Counted from the first letter of the stretch, positions 1 through 7,621 are shown. The stretch: 64,000 bases of DNA from Antrihabitans spumae (GCF_043944905.1 NZ_JBIMSN010000094.1:62001-126000); one strand, 5' to 3'. Translations and numbers: made by a program. The notes: generated from the sequence alone by a model not told the origin.

Positions 1-387
1 GCAACCGCCGACCAGGAGGATGCGTATGCAAGCGTCATCGATAGGCTGCGAGCGGAGAACGTCAACCTGAAGGCCCGGAAGCTCGGCGTGGTCCTCACGA
101 AGTTGGACGCGCTACAGAGCCTGCCCGCGGGAGTGGATATCAATCCCGGCAGTTCGGATGGCATACGGCAGTGGCTGATCGACCACGGACAGGACGGGTT
201 CGTGCGTCGTCTGGAGGACGACTTCGCCGATATCGCCTTCTTCGGCACCGATCTGATGCAACCGCATCCCCTTGCCGATCATCGGCATCCCGTTCACGTC
301 TTTCAATGGTTGCTCGACAAGTCCAAGACAAAAATCATGATCGCGCCGGTGGAGACGCCGGCCCCGGCTTCGGCGGAAGTAGTCTGA
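1..387 (+). CDS. TRAFAC-type GTPase, C-terminal end only
   Basis: The frame is open from base 1 to the stop at 385-387, so only the last 128 residues are visible and the true start lies outside the window. Visible residues 33-36 read TKLD after a hydrophobic strand (LGVVL), which fits the G4 guanine-specificity motif, and FFGTD at about residue 80-84 falls where the G5 loop should be. A short Pro/Ala-rich tail follows. The P-loop and G3 motifs are not in view, so the GTPase call rests on the C-terminal half and on context: the next gene overlaps it by ATGA, and an Hsp70-like ATPase and a vWA protein follow. That set is seen in predicted NTP-dependent conflict systems containing double-GTPase (DO-GTPase) proteins. 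Family placement is an inference. Confidence 0.55.
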   Translation, partial: ATADQEDAYASVIDRLRAENVNLKARKLGVVLTKLDALQSLPAGVDINPGSSDGIRQWLIDHGQDGFVRRLEDDFADIAFFGTDLMQPHPLADHRHPVHVFQWLLDKSKTKIMIAPVETPAPASAEVV

Positions 388-596
388 TGAAAAACGGAAT
401 TCCGAACGTGTACTGGAGTTTTCGCTCAGCGTGGAGCGCTACGCATCTGGTCATGCTCGCGATCCTGACGATTTGGCTGGCGGGATGGCTGTTGCAGGAC
501 AGTCGCGGTGAACAGATGTTCAACGACGGGTCCGCGTGGGTCGAGGATCTCAGTAGTCAGTTGGCCTCGTGGGTGCCCTTCCCCTGGGATGCGTGA
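387..596 (+). CDS. Small one-pass membrane protein
   Basis: This gene encodes 69 residues. Its ATG overlaps the stop of the GTPase gene in an ATGA arrangement, so the two are almost certainly translationally coupled. After a short hydrophilic N-terminus there is one clear hydrophobic segment (about residues 19-37, containing LVMLAILTIWLAGWLL), followed by about 30 residues with acidic character and a Trp-rich end. It has no signal-peptidase site and matches no family I recognise. In context it could anchor the GTPase/Hsp70/vWA assembly to the membrane, but this is inferred only from position and topology. Confidence 0.6.
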   Translation: MKNGIPNVYWSFRSAWSATHLVMLAILTIWLAGWLLQDSRGEQMFNDGSAWVEDLSSQLASWVPFPWDA

Positions 597-620
597 GCGC
601 GCGTGCAGCGGGAGAATCTC

Positions 621-2162
621 GTGCAGTCCATCGGTATAGACCTGGGGACCACCTATTCCTGTGTGTTCAGCCGCACGCAGGGCGCCGAACGCCTCATAGC
701 GGCGCCCGACGGTGGGGACCTCACGCCATCGGTCGTGTATTTCGACCCCGACGGTTCAGTGTTGGTCGGGACGGAAGCCAAGTCATACGTGGCAAGTGAT
801 CCAGACAATGTCGTAGTCGGAATAAAGCGGCAGATGGGGAAGGAATTTCAACTCGAGTACGGTGGCCGCACTTTGACGCCGGAGGGTATTTCAGCCCTGA
901 TCCTCAAGCGATTGGCAAAGGATGCCGCAGACGTGTTGAGATGCCGCGCCGAGGAGCTCAGAGCCGTGATCACTGTTCCCGCCTATTTCGGCGTCGCCGA
1001 GAAGGAAGCCACACACGCAGCCGCGAAGATTGCTGGCCTGCACTGTCTCGAGCTCTTGGCGGAACCCGTCGCTGCCGCGTATGCGTATGGGGCGCATACG
1101 GAATCGGCTCGAACGTCACTCGTCTTCGACCTCGGTGGTGGGACTTTCGATGTCGCGATAATCGGATTCGATCGAGGGAGTCCGCGGATTTGGGCGGTCG
1201 ACGGCGAGACACGATTGGGCGGCTTGGACTGGGATTTGCGCTTGGCTGATCTCCTCTGGGAGCAGGTCGAAGCCCAGACCGGCAACGACGACTTCCGCGA
1301 CGACGACGAGTTCGTCGGTGCTCTGAACTCGGCGGCCGAGCAGGTGAAACGTCAACTTAGTCAGTCGGACTCAGCGCCCAAGACTATCCGGCACGGCAAG
1401 CACAAGTTTGCCTTGTCAGTCCTGCGCACGGACTTCGAGTCTGCCACTCGCGACCTGGTTCTGCAATGCAGGCAAAGTGTCGAACGTGTCTGCGGTGCCG
1501 CGACTGCCCTCGGGGCGCCACCGATCAGCCGGGTCCTGCTGGTGGGCGGCTCGACTCGCATGCCGATGATCAGGACCTTCCTCAGCGATTTGTTGAAGGT
1601 GCCGGTCGAGATAACCGACCCCGACAAGGCCGTCGCGCGAGGTGCGGCTGCCCTGGCGGAGCAACTTTCTGTCCCACCGATGTTGGGGGGGACCACTGCG
1701 TCGACGGGCTCGCCTCGGATCACACCCGTGTTGCCCAGGGCGATAGGCGTTTACGTGCATTCCAGTGCGGAGCCTTGGCGCCCCGACCCCTATGTGCGGA
1801 AGGCTCTCACCGCGAATACCCAGCTCCCGATCGTCGCGCACCAGGTCTCGGTTGCAACGATATTGGACAATCAGGACAAGGCCCGGATTCAGCTTTACGA
1901 GCAAGGCGGCGCCTTGGTGTCCGAGCGGCCGGAAGACAACAGGTTGGTGTTCGACTGCGAGGTCTCCGACATCCCTCGCGCGAACGGGGGCACCGAGATC
2001 CGGTTGTTGGTTTCCATCGGGATCGACGGCCGTATTACGGCCGAGGCGCGCAGTTACAAAAACAAGCTCCTCCCGATGGAGGCATTTATCGAGGGCGTGC
2101 TCGACGACAACGAAGTAGCAAAGCAATCCCAGGCAATTGCCGGATTCTTGCTGGCGGACTAG
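621..2162 (+). CDS. Hsp70-like (DnaK-fold) ATPase with short substrate-binding region
   Basis: The product has 513 residues from a GTG at 621, chosen because GGGAG (610-614) sits six bases upstream; an in-frame GTG at 603 would add six residues and has no ribosome-binding site. The Hsp70 actin-like ATPase is complete: phosphate-1 (GIDLGTTYSCVF) at about residue 5, phosphate-2 (FDLGGGTFDVAI) at about 168, and the adenosine motif (LLVGGSTRMP) at about 305. The C-terminal 130 residues resemble the beta-sandwich substrate-binding domain but there is no long alpha-helical lid and no EEVD-like tail, so it is about 100 residues shorter than DnaK. It is not the housekeeping DnaK: no grpE or dnaJ is present and the neighbours are a GTPase, a membrane peptide and a vWA protein. 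Such Hsp70 proteins occur in predicted conflict and signalling modules. Confidence 0.85.
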   Translation: MQSIGIDLGTTYSCVFSRTQGAERLIAAPDGGDLTPSVVYFDPDGSVLVGTEAKSYVASDPDNVVVGIKRQMGKEFQLEYGGRTLTPEGISALILKRLAKDAADVLRCRAEELRAVITVPAYFGVAEKEATHAAAKIAGLHCLELLAEPVAAAYAYGAHTESARTSLVFDLGGGTFDVAIIGFDRGSPRIWAVDGETRLGGLDWDLRLADLLWEQVEAQTGNDDFRDDDEFVGALNSAAEQVKRQLSQSDSAPKTIRHGKHKFALSVLRTDFESATRDLVLQCRQSVERVCGAATALGAPPISRVLLVGGSTRMPMIRTFLSDLLKVPVEITDPDKAVARGAAALAEQLSVPPMLGGTTASTGSPRITPVLPRAIGVYVHSSAEPWRPDPYVRKALTANTQLPIVAHQVSVATILDNQDKARIQLYEQGGALVSERPEDNRLVFDCEVSDIPRANGGTEIRLLVSIGIDGRITAEARSYKNKLLPMEAFIEGVLDDNEVAKQSQAIAGFLLAD

Positions 2163-2171
2163 GAGTTTCGT

Positions 2172-2783
2172 GTGGCTGGATGGACGAAGAAGCGGTTTCA
2201 GGCCGAACCCGTCACCGAGTGTCCGCCCGGGGGGAACCTCGGGAAGCTTCAGGCGAGCCTGTCGGGAGTCGTCATTCTGGCGCTCGACGTAAGCGGTTCG
2301 ATGTCTGGCAGCCGACTGGAGCAGGCGCGCAAGGGATGTCGGCAGTTCGTGAGTGAGGCTATCGCAGACGGATATTCGGTCGGCGTAATTCTATGGCACC
2401 AGGGCATCGATGCGATCTCTCGACCGGAGCGATCACCGCGTAATGCGATCGCAATGCTTGAGGCGGCGCGGGCGGGGGGCGGGAACGATTTCGTGCCTAC
2501 GCTTCGTGAGGCTCATGCCGTCCTCATGGCGATGCCCGCAGCCGATCGGGTACTTGCGGTTTTCGGTGATGGTGATCTTGGGAACAAACAGGCCGCGATC
2601 GCGGCGTCAAAACCATTGATCGCCGACAACATTCGTATCATCACCTGCGGGCTGGGCGACGCGAGCGCAGCGGAACTTGACGTCATCTCGACGGAGAAAG
2701 CCGGTTCCCCGCGATCAGCGGGGTCGGAGACTATCGCGGATTCGATCGCATCGATGGCGCGCGGGCTAGTGCGAAAGGCCTGA
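2172..2783 (+). CDS. vWA-domain protein with N-terminal shared motif
   Basis: The product has 203 residues from a GTG start; AGGAG (2161-2165) overlaps the Hsp70 stop codon, so the genes are coupled. A von Willebrand A domain fills residues 33-200. Its MIDAS metal site is intact: DVSGSMS (DxSxS) at about residue 38, followed by a Thr in the FVPTL loop and a later Asp in FGDGDLG. The first 27 residues are not part of the vWA fold. They carry W-x-K-x2-F-x4-V-T-E-x-P-P-G-x-N-L-x2-L, and exactly the same pattern opens the GATase-fold protein encoded head-on at 3473-2793. The gene ends only nine bases from the end of that gene. Likely role: scaffold or protein-binding partner in the GTPase/Hsp70 system; the binding target is unknown. 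Confidence 0.88.
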   Translation: MAGWTKKRFQAEPVTECPPGGNLGKLQASLSGVVILALDVSGSMSGSRLEQARKGCRQFVSEAIADGYSVGVILWHQGIDAISRPERSPRNAIAMLEAARAGGGNDFVPTLREAHAVLMAMPAADRVLAVFGDGDLGNKQAAIAASKPLIADNIRIITCGLGDASAAELDVISTEKAGSPRSAGSETIADSIASMARGLVRKA

Positions 2784-2792
2784 CGCCGGTCG

Positions 2793-3473
2793 CTACAGGC
2801 GCATGCTGATCCCTAACGAATCTCCAGTCTGCTTCAACGTGGAGTGCGTCGATACGCTCAGTTGCTTCAATACGAGTAGCTGCAGCAGGCGCTTCTCTTC
2901 TGCCGAGGTCTGTGCCTTGTTGTGGAAGCTGGTGTAGAACACCGCACCCTTTCCATACTCGGCGTAAACCATCAACGGGCGATCGACTCCTGAGTCGCGT
3001 GATTCGAGAATGACTTCGCCCTTGCCAGGCAAAATCGTTGCCCACGAGCCCATGTCGAAGTCGATGGTGAGCTTTCGGCCTATGAGGTCTCTGAGCTCGG
3101 GGTCGATCACCGATGCCTTGACTGAGCCCGGATTACCTTGATGGCCGCCGAACGAAAGTAGCTGCGGAAAGGCCGAGGCGATAGTCGCGTCGACATGATC
3201 GGACGCGTATACGCAACCGCCGTTGGACACAAAGTCGGCTAGTGCGGCAGGAATGATTTGATCCGGGGTGCCGCAGTTGATGAACAGCAGCGCGCAATCG
3301 TAGCTGCCGTCGAATGCCTCGAACTTGACGTTCATCGAGATGAGAATTTCGCCGATGTTGTCAAAGCCCGGCCTGGTTACGTAGATCTTGCGGTTGTCGA
3401 GCCGCGCAAGATTTGGACCGGGCGGAAACTCTGTCACTCCCGCCGATTCGAATGCGCGCTTATTCCACTTCAT
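2793..3473 (-). CDS. ThuA/GATase-1-fold protein with N-terminal motif shared with the vWA protein
   Basis: The product has 226 residues. After the first 25 residues, which repeat the vWA partner's N-terminal motif without gaps (W, K, F, VTE, PPG, NL and L all conserved), the chain shows an alternating Rossmann-like pattern typical of ThuA or class I glutamine-amidotransferase-like domains: a strand with DCALLFINCG, a FVSNGGCVYASDH segment, an aromatic and Asp-rich middle, and a late KGAVFYTSFHNKA segment with a conserved-looking His. No clear Cys-His-Glu triad is visible, so it may be a binding rather than a catalytic domain. The start ATG lies 14 bases inside the upstream DedA-like gene, so the two form an operon. 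It converges on the vWA gene; the shared motif implies a common binding partner. Confidence 0.75.
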   Translation of the reverse strand: MKWNKRAFESAGVTEFPPGPNLARLDNRKIYVTRPGFDNIGEILISMNVKFEAFDGSYDCALLFINCGTPDQIIPAALADFVSNGGCVYASDHVDATIASAFPQLLSFGGHQGNPGSVKASVIDPELRDLIGRKLTIDFDMGSWATILPGKGEVILESRDSGVDRPLMVYAEYGKGAVFYTSFHNKAQTSAEEKRLLQLLVLKQLSVSTHSTLKQTGDSLGISMRL

Positions 3474-4092
3474 GGCCGCTCACATCTCTCGTTCGGGGTG
3501 CGTTGCTGATACGCCAATTTCGGTAACTGAGGGCAACGTATGTACACACGGACAGGAGCACCGCTGTCGATACTGCGGTCAAGGCGGATGTTCCGCCGTT
3601 AATCGCTTCATGCGCCAGATATCCAGCCGCCGTTGTCGCTGCCCCCCATGCTGCACAAGTGGCGAGGTTCCAAACTGCGAACTGAGACAGCGGATACCGG
3701 GCGGCGCCCGCGATGTTTGGAACCGTCGATCGAGTTGCTGCACTCCAGCGCCCGACCAATACGACGGCCACCGCGCGCCTGGCGATGAGATCTTGTCCGT
3801 ACCTCATCCAACTGCGGTGCTTCATCTTTCGGCCGTCGAAACTCCGATCGCCGATCCAGCAACCAATTCCATATCCCACAAGCCCGCCCAGGAAGGCGCC
3901 GGTCGTGACTGCCGACGCCTGGACAATTGGATTGACGCTCCCAGAGCCGGCAGCAAAGCCACCTGCAATCGCGGCTGATTGGCTAGGAACGAAGAATCCG
4001 AATGGCGCGATGCATGCCAGGAACGCCGCTAAGCCGGCGACGAGGACGACAAGACGGCAGTCTATTTCCAGGTCAAGACCGCCCATTGTCAC
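3460..4092 (-). CDS. DedA/SNARE-associated family-like membrane protein
   Basis: The product has 210 residues from a GTG; a second in-frame ATG follows two codons later. About five hydrophobic segments are visible. The features fit DedA proteins: an early PFGFFVPSQSAAIAGGFAAG re-entrant-like segment, a glycine-rich GAFLGGLVGYGIGCWIGD helix, the GRWSAATRSTVPNIAG motif that corresponds to the F/GR..P..R...P..AG core, and FAVWNLATCAAWG near the end. Length is typical of the family (about 200). DedA proteins act in membrane lipid and undecaprenyl-phosphate transport and in membrane homeostasis; substrate here is unknown. The gene overlaps the start of the GATase-fold gene by 14 bases. A Fur-box-like palindrome lies about 72 bases upstream. 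Confidence 0.75.
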   Translation of the reverse strand: MTMGGLDLEIDCRLVVLVAGLAAFLACIAPFGFFVPSQSAAIAGGFAAGSGSVNPIVQASAVTTGAFLGGLVGYGIGCWIGDRSFDGRKMKHRSWMRYGQDLIARRAVAVVLVGRWSAATRSTVPNIAGAARYPLSQFAVWNLATCAAWGAATTAAGYLAHEAINGGTSALTAVSTAVLLSVCTYVALSYRNWRISNAPRTRDVSGHEVE

Positions 4093-4163
4093 TGCGCGGC
4101 CCCCCGTTGTCGACGTCCAGTCGACCGTACCGAGCGGAGTCCAGACGCGAAGTCATTCAGTCG

Positions 4164-4176
4164 AATGATAATCATT
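4164..4176. promoter_or_regulatory. Fur-box-like palindrome upstream of the DedA-like operon
   Basis: The 13 bases AATGATAATCATT form a perfect dyad around a central A and equal the core of the classical Fur consensus. The site is 72 bases upstream of the GTG of the DedA-like gene. Metal-dependent control of the minus-strand pair is inferred. A chance palindrome in this AT-richer stretch is possible. Confidence 0.35.
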
Positions 4177-4620
4177 GGGCGCGCGGTTGTCGAGTCCAGA
4201 GAATCGCGAAGTTCTCAGTTGCGTGAAGCGCCTGCCCATCCGCCGAACTCGGTTATGTCCCGAGTACCGAAGGTGTGACTAAGGTGTGCCTAGGGGCATG
4301 CCAGCGGCCGTTACATGGGTCAGGCGATCATGGCTTACCCCGAGTTCGGGGGGGCGTCTTCTTCACTTGTTACACAATAATGTGCAAGGACCCAATCGTG
4401 AGAAGAACCTTCTGCAGCTGCTCTAGTTAAAGCAGATCAGCACGTCTGAGCGCAGGACAGTGGAACAAGTGAGTTAGAGTCTGGGGATCAACTTGACTGC
4501 GGTGCGTGGATGCTTCGGTCAAGGCATTCGGTGAGTGCTGGGCGGTATCGACCACCGCTAATCGGCCGGACCAGAGCCAGGCCGCCGACGCTGATCAGCC
4601 GCATCAAACGCGTGTGGACC
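4177..4620. other. Intergenic stretch without a supported gene
   Basis: This part is more AT-rich than its surroundings and no reading frame here has a ribosome-binding site with plausible protein content. A plus-strand frame from 4510 runs antisense through the 117-residue gene and is best read as its shadow. The ends of the DedA-like operon promoter region and of the 117-residue gene flank it. Confidence 0.5.
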
Positions 4621-4974
4621 CTACTTTCGGGGATAGTCGATAGTTTCGCTTCCGCCGAAAGTCCTGCATACCTTGAAGAGAATTGGCAATTCGTCAACCG
4701 CGTCTTTGACGATATCCTCATTGTTCAGGAGTGTCCTTACGTCTCCAACGGTTTGAGTTGTACCCCGAATCATGCTCGCGATCGTGTCATCTGGAAAGCG
4801 GTCGCCTTGGAAAGTCTTCCAGGTCAGCGGGTACTCCATCAGCTTGTATTGCTGAACTAGTTGAGTTTCCTCATTTGTGAGTTGAAGTTGATAGGATAGG
4901 GTAAATTGCGTTCCCTTGTGACCGCCGAGCATTCCCTTGACGGCAGCCTGACTGCGGTTAATTGTGAGTCGCAC
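4621..4974 (-). CDS. Unrecognised 117-residue protein
   Basis: The GTG start at 4974 is preceded by AAAAGGAG at optimal spacing, one of the best ribosome-binding sites in the island, and the codons are more AT-rich than in the core genome. I do not recognise the family. The N-terminus (RLTINRSQAAVKG) and the KGTQFTLSYQ segment suggest beta-strands; the middle contains LTNEETQLVQQYK and YPLTW, and the C-terminal half is mixed alpha with charged residues. There are no membrane segments and no cysteine pairs. It lies 33 bases downstream of a 67-residue frame on the same strand, so a small operon is likely. Its place beside the Hsp70/vWA set makes a role in that system or in another mobile defence cassette conceivable, but this is only proximity. 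Confidence 0.7.
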   Translation of the reverse strand: MRLTINRSQAAVKGMLGGHKGTQFTLSYQLQLTNEETQLVQQYKLMEYPLTWKTFQGDRFPDDTIASMIRGTTQTVGDVRTLLNNEDIVKDAVDELPILFKVCRTFGGSETIDYPRK

Positions 4975-5007
4975 GTAATTCTCCTTTTTATTCGCGTACT
5001 TGGAGTG

Positions 5008-5211
5008 TCAGAAATCGTTGATGGTTCGAATTAGTTCTGCTCGGGTGCGAGCCGGCATTGGCCCGATACGATCGCGTGGGCTTGCGTATGTTTGCGCAGT
5101 AATCCAATGGTCCCACGTAGCGGCACTCGGCACAGTCGTTTGACCGCATGACACGATGCGTGACTTCGTTCGCTGAAGTTGCTCAAGTCTGGCCGGCTGG
5201 GTTCGGATCAC
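5008..5211 (-). CDS. Unrecognised 67-residue protein
   Basis: This frame runs from a GTG at 5211 to a stop 33 bases before the 117-residue gene. The C-terminal half (TWDHWITAQTY, then a Pro/Arg loop and RAELIRTINDF) has the hydrophobic spacing of a folded small protein, but no family is recognised. The start is uncertain: no ribosome-binding site precedes the GTG, and the frame stays open upstream to about 5292. A 7-bp hairpin (5211-5229) lies right at the start. It could be a short independent gene or part of a longer product that begins upstream. Confidence 0.4.
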   Translation of the reverse strand: MIRTQPARLEQLQRTKSRIVSCGQTTVPSAATWDHWITAQTYASPRDRIGPMPARTRAELIRTINDF

Positions 5212-5229
5212 GGACTGTTGATCAGTCCG
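5211..5229. repeat. Perfect 7-bp inverted repeat between two small minus-strand frames
   Basis: CGGACTG and CAGTCCG flank a five-base loop. On the minus strand this hairpin covers the stop of the 59-residue frame and the start of the 67-residue frame. There is no U-run after it, so an attenuator, a processing site or translational coupling is more likely than a strong terminator. Confidence 0.4.
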
Positions 5230-5401
5230 CGATTGCTTCGGCGGCTCTCCTGAGAGCGTCCTCGACGATCGCGACCCTACAGATTGGTGCGTTCACGGCC
5301 ACTTTGGCCGAGCGCGAGCAATAAGAGCGACGCGCCTTGTGAGACAACGCTTTCGGGTAGGCGGCGCAGCTGTACGTACGCACTGAAATTTCCGGCGGCA
5401 T
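5222..5401 (-). CDS. Possible 59-residue protein
   Basis: This short frame runs from ATG (5401) to TGA (5222-5224). It opens with PPEISV, has several cysteines (CAAYP, YCSRS, PICRV) and ends in an amphipathic helix (VEDALRRAAEAIAD). Third-position GC is about two thirds, lower than in core genes but not random. It would be the first gene of a minus-strand run with the 67- and 117-residue frames. There is no convincing ribosome-binding site and no recognised family, so it may be spurious. Confidence 0.28.
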   Translation of the reverse strand: MPPEISVRTYSCAAYPKALSHKARRSYCSRSAKVAVNAPICRVAIVEDALRRAAEAIAD

Positions 5402-5815
5402 TTCGTACCCGATGCCGAGCTAGGGGTCTGGATCACCCCTGACAAGCTTCGTCCTTAACCTTTGCGTAGTTCGACTTTCTCCCAGCAGCCTGCCCAGGCC
5501 GTGTAATCCGGCTATAACCCGACTACGGTCAAGGGCGCCTCGCGGTCGTGGGCCCAAGGCAGTCGCGATAATCGGGTTTCGCAGCGAGGGTGCGACAGGC
5601 GACGACGGTCACAGCGCGAGTTCGGTGTCGCGGTTCTCCCAACGCAATTCACTGGCAACATTCACGACCTACCTTGCATGGACTCGCAGGATCGGTTTTC
5701 GTCGATCTAGATCGTGCGCTTTCATGACAACACTGACACAGCAACGCGATAGACAAGCTCGGCGAGGCGGTGTTCGTCGCGGTGCTGTCCCGCCGATTAC
5801 GCCGCGCCGCGGATG
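5402..5815. other. Intergenic stretch without a supported gene
   Basis: This lies between the small minus-strand cluster and the end of the tandem TetR gene. Plus-strand frames here are arginine-rich and run antisense into the regulator. I see no RNA gene, no repeat and no clear terminator. Confidence 0.5.
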
Positions 5816-7081
5816 TCAGCGGGTGCGCATACCATGCAGCACCAACCTGCTGATGAACATCGCATTGTCCTCCGGAGTATGCGTGCGTCGCGTGAAACAC
5901 CGCAAGAGCAGCGTGTTGGTGATCCCGGCCGCGATTTCGATCGGCGCGTCGCAACTAGTCAGGACGCCTTTGTCCTGCCCCTGCTGAATGACCGGCGCGA
6001 TGATTGCGGGCAAGTTCAACTGCTGTTTGATTGAGAGCAGACCCTCTGGCTCGGAGTAGGTGTCGTGCGCGACGGCGGCAACTAGCGCATCCATGAACGC
6101 CGTCTCCTCTACGGCGACACGCGCGCACCTGAGGAGGTGGTTCTCAACAATCTCGATCTCGTCGAGGCCGATCAACAAGTCGTCTGCGACCGCTTCCGTC
6201 ATAGCCGCAATATGAGATCTGAGTGCTCCCACAAGAATGTGCGGTTTGGTGGGGAACAGCTTGCGGGCGGTTTCGAGCGGTACCGCGGCAATGACCGCGA
6301 TGGTTTCGATTCGAGTCATGAAGTAGCCCCGCTTAGCGAACTCGTCGCGAGCGGCGGCGATCATTGCTGCCCGCGGGTCGCGCGCGGGTGGGCGCGGCGT
6401 CGATGGTGGTAGATCGAGCGCGGAGAGCGTGTCGTCCACATGCCCATGTTGCTGGGTCATGTCCACGGTAGCGCCGAGAAAGGTCAGGAGTGTGTCAGCG
6501 AGAAGCGCGGGCGTTACGGATTTGGGATCGATCCGGCTGCGTAACGCGAAACCTTCGACGACTGCCGTCACTGCGGTGGCAAATGTTGCTGCAGTAAAGG
6601 GCTTTCGGAGTGTTGCGCCGAATCGCCCGAACGAAGCGTCGAAGGCGGCCAGCGCCAGTTGGTCGCGTCGGTGGTAGTCGGTTCGGAGTGGATGGGTCGT
6701 CCGCGGAGTCGAACCTGCAAATATGTGCGCGAGAAGGCGCTTCGTCACAGATTGGAGGTCCGTGACGTGTGCGAAGTGAGAGGTGACCAATGACCGGATG
6801 GCCGGCCGGGTTAGCCCTCCGTTTGCAGTCAATTCGGCCGCCACGATTGACTGTATTTCCTGAGATGTGTAGCGGGGCAACGCAACAAGTCCGTCGACTA
6901 CTTGAGCGAGATAGGCGGCCTTCGAGGGGAATCTCCTATAGAAAGTCGCGTGAGATCCGTTGGCGCCGTTGATTACGTCTTCGCTGCGGAGTCCCCGGTC
7001 GAGAATGCCGCGGGGTTGATCGATGAGGAGTCGCAATCCGGTCTCAACGAATCTGGCGGTCGTGGTGTCTTCGACGGTCAA
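5816..7081 (-). CDS. Tandem TetR-family transcriptional regulator (two TetR modules in one chain)
   Basis: The product has 421 residues, twice the usual TetR length. Module 1 (about 1-215) begins with a divergent helix-turn-helix: RFVETGLRLL, then SHATFYRRFPSKAAYLAQVV, the canonical TetR recognition-helix pattern. Module 2 begins near residue 243 with AMIAAARDEFAKRGYFMTRIETIA and a degenerate recognition segment (LETARKLFPTKPHILVGAL). Each is followed by an all-helical ligand-binding region. The TTG start at 7081 is preceded by GAGAGGT. Such tandem TetR proteins act like a covalent dimer. A 24-bp dyad (7162-7185) upstream is a good operator candidate, suggesting autoregulation. Neighbours are decayed, so the regulated genes are not obvious. 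Confidence 0.8.
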   Translation of the reverse strand: MTVEDTTTARFVETGLRLLIDQPRGILDRGLRSEDVINGANGSHATFYRRFPSKAAYLAQVVDGLVALPRYTSQEIQSIVAAELTANGGLTRPAIRSLVTSHFAHVTDLQSVTKRLLAHIFAGSTPRTTHPLRTDYHRRDQLALAAFDASFGRFGATLRKPFTAATFATAVTAVVEGFALRSRIDPKSVTPALLADTLLTFLGATVDMTQQHGHVDDTLSALDLPPSTPRPPARDPRAAMIAAARDEFAKRGYFMTRIETIAVIAAVPLETARKLFPTKPHILVGALRSHIAAMTEAVADDLLIGLDEIEIVENHLLRCARVAVEETAFMDALVAAVAHDTYSEPEGLLSIKQQLNLPAIIAPVIQQGQDKGVLTSCDAPIEIAAGITNTLLLRCFTRRTHTPEDNAMFISRLVLHGMRTR

Positions 7082-7468
7082 CGCTACCTCTCATCCAGAT
7101 CGCCCATTCGAGCCCTGAGGGGGCGGAGTCGCCGATCGATTCGACGAAGTTGATTAGAGCACAGTGAGAGCGTTCTCTCTCACTGGAGAACAGGCGATTC
7201 GTTGACGCAACCACACGAGGCCGACCGGCAACCGGCACGTCACAGCACGCTCGATGAGCATGCAATCAGCGCCGCGCGGTGTGTGACGTTCCGCGGAACG
7301 TCGCTGTTATCGCATCCGCGGAAGGGATTGTCCCGCCAGCAAGTTGGCAGCGTGGTCTCATTGCCTCAGCGAAGGATCGTTGCTTGAGCATTGCTGGATC
7401 CGCCGAGAGGCCGTCTTCAACGGACCGGCAGCACCTATCCGCGAAGCCGAGTCTGGGGTGATCGCGAG
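7082..7468. other. Upstream region of the tandem TetR gene, no gene supported
   Basis: It contains the dyad at 7162-7185 and otherwise only arginine-rich frames without ribosome-binding sites. I see no RNA gene or transposon end. Confidence 0.5.
7162..7185. promoter_or_regulatory. 24-bp dyad, candidate TetR operator
   Basis: CAGTGAGAG and CTCTCACTG form perfect 9-bp arms around six bases, 81 bases upstream of the TetR start. Length and symmetry fit TetR operators. Autoregulation is inferred. Confidence 0.45.
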
Positions 7469-7621
7469 ATGGAGGCGTTGCCGGCTTGGTTCAGCCGACA
7501 CACGAGGTTGAATGTCGTTAAGGGGCTGCATATTTCGCTCAGAAGCGTGAACATCCACCTCGCACGTGTGCGTCACAAAGACCAGTCCCTGGCACAGCTG
7601 GCGCCGACACAGACGCGCTAG
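7469..7621 (+). pseudogene. Remnant of a LuxR-type helix-turn-helix domain
   Basis: The last 50 codons of this frame resemble the end of a LuxR/GerE DNA-binding domain: REMEAL at the place of RE.EVL, then GLHISLRSVNIHLARVRHK, which fits the turn and recognition helix with its usual S-x-R-[ST]-V-x-x-H-L pattern. The segment between, where the first HTH helix should be, is garbled, and no sensor or receiver domain precedes it in any frame. It is most simply the decayed tail of a LuxR regulator. The match is short. Confidence 0.35.
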
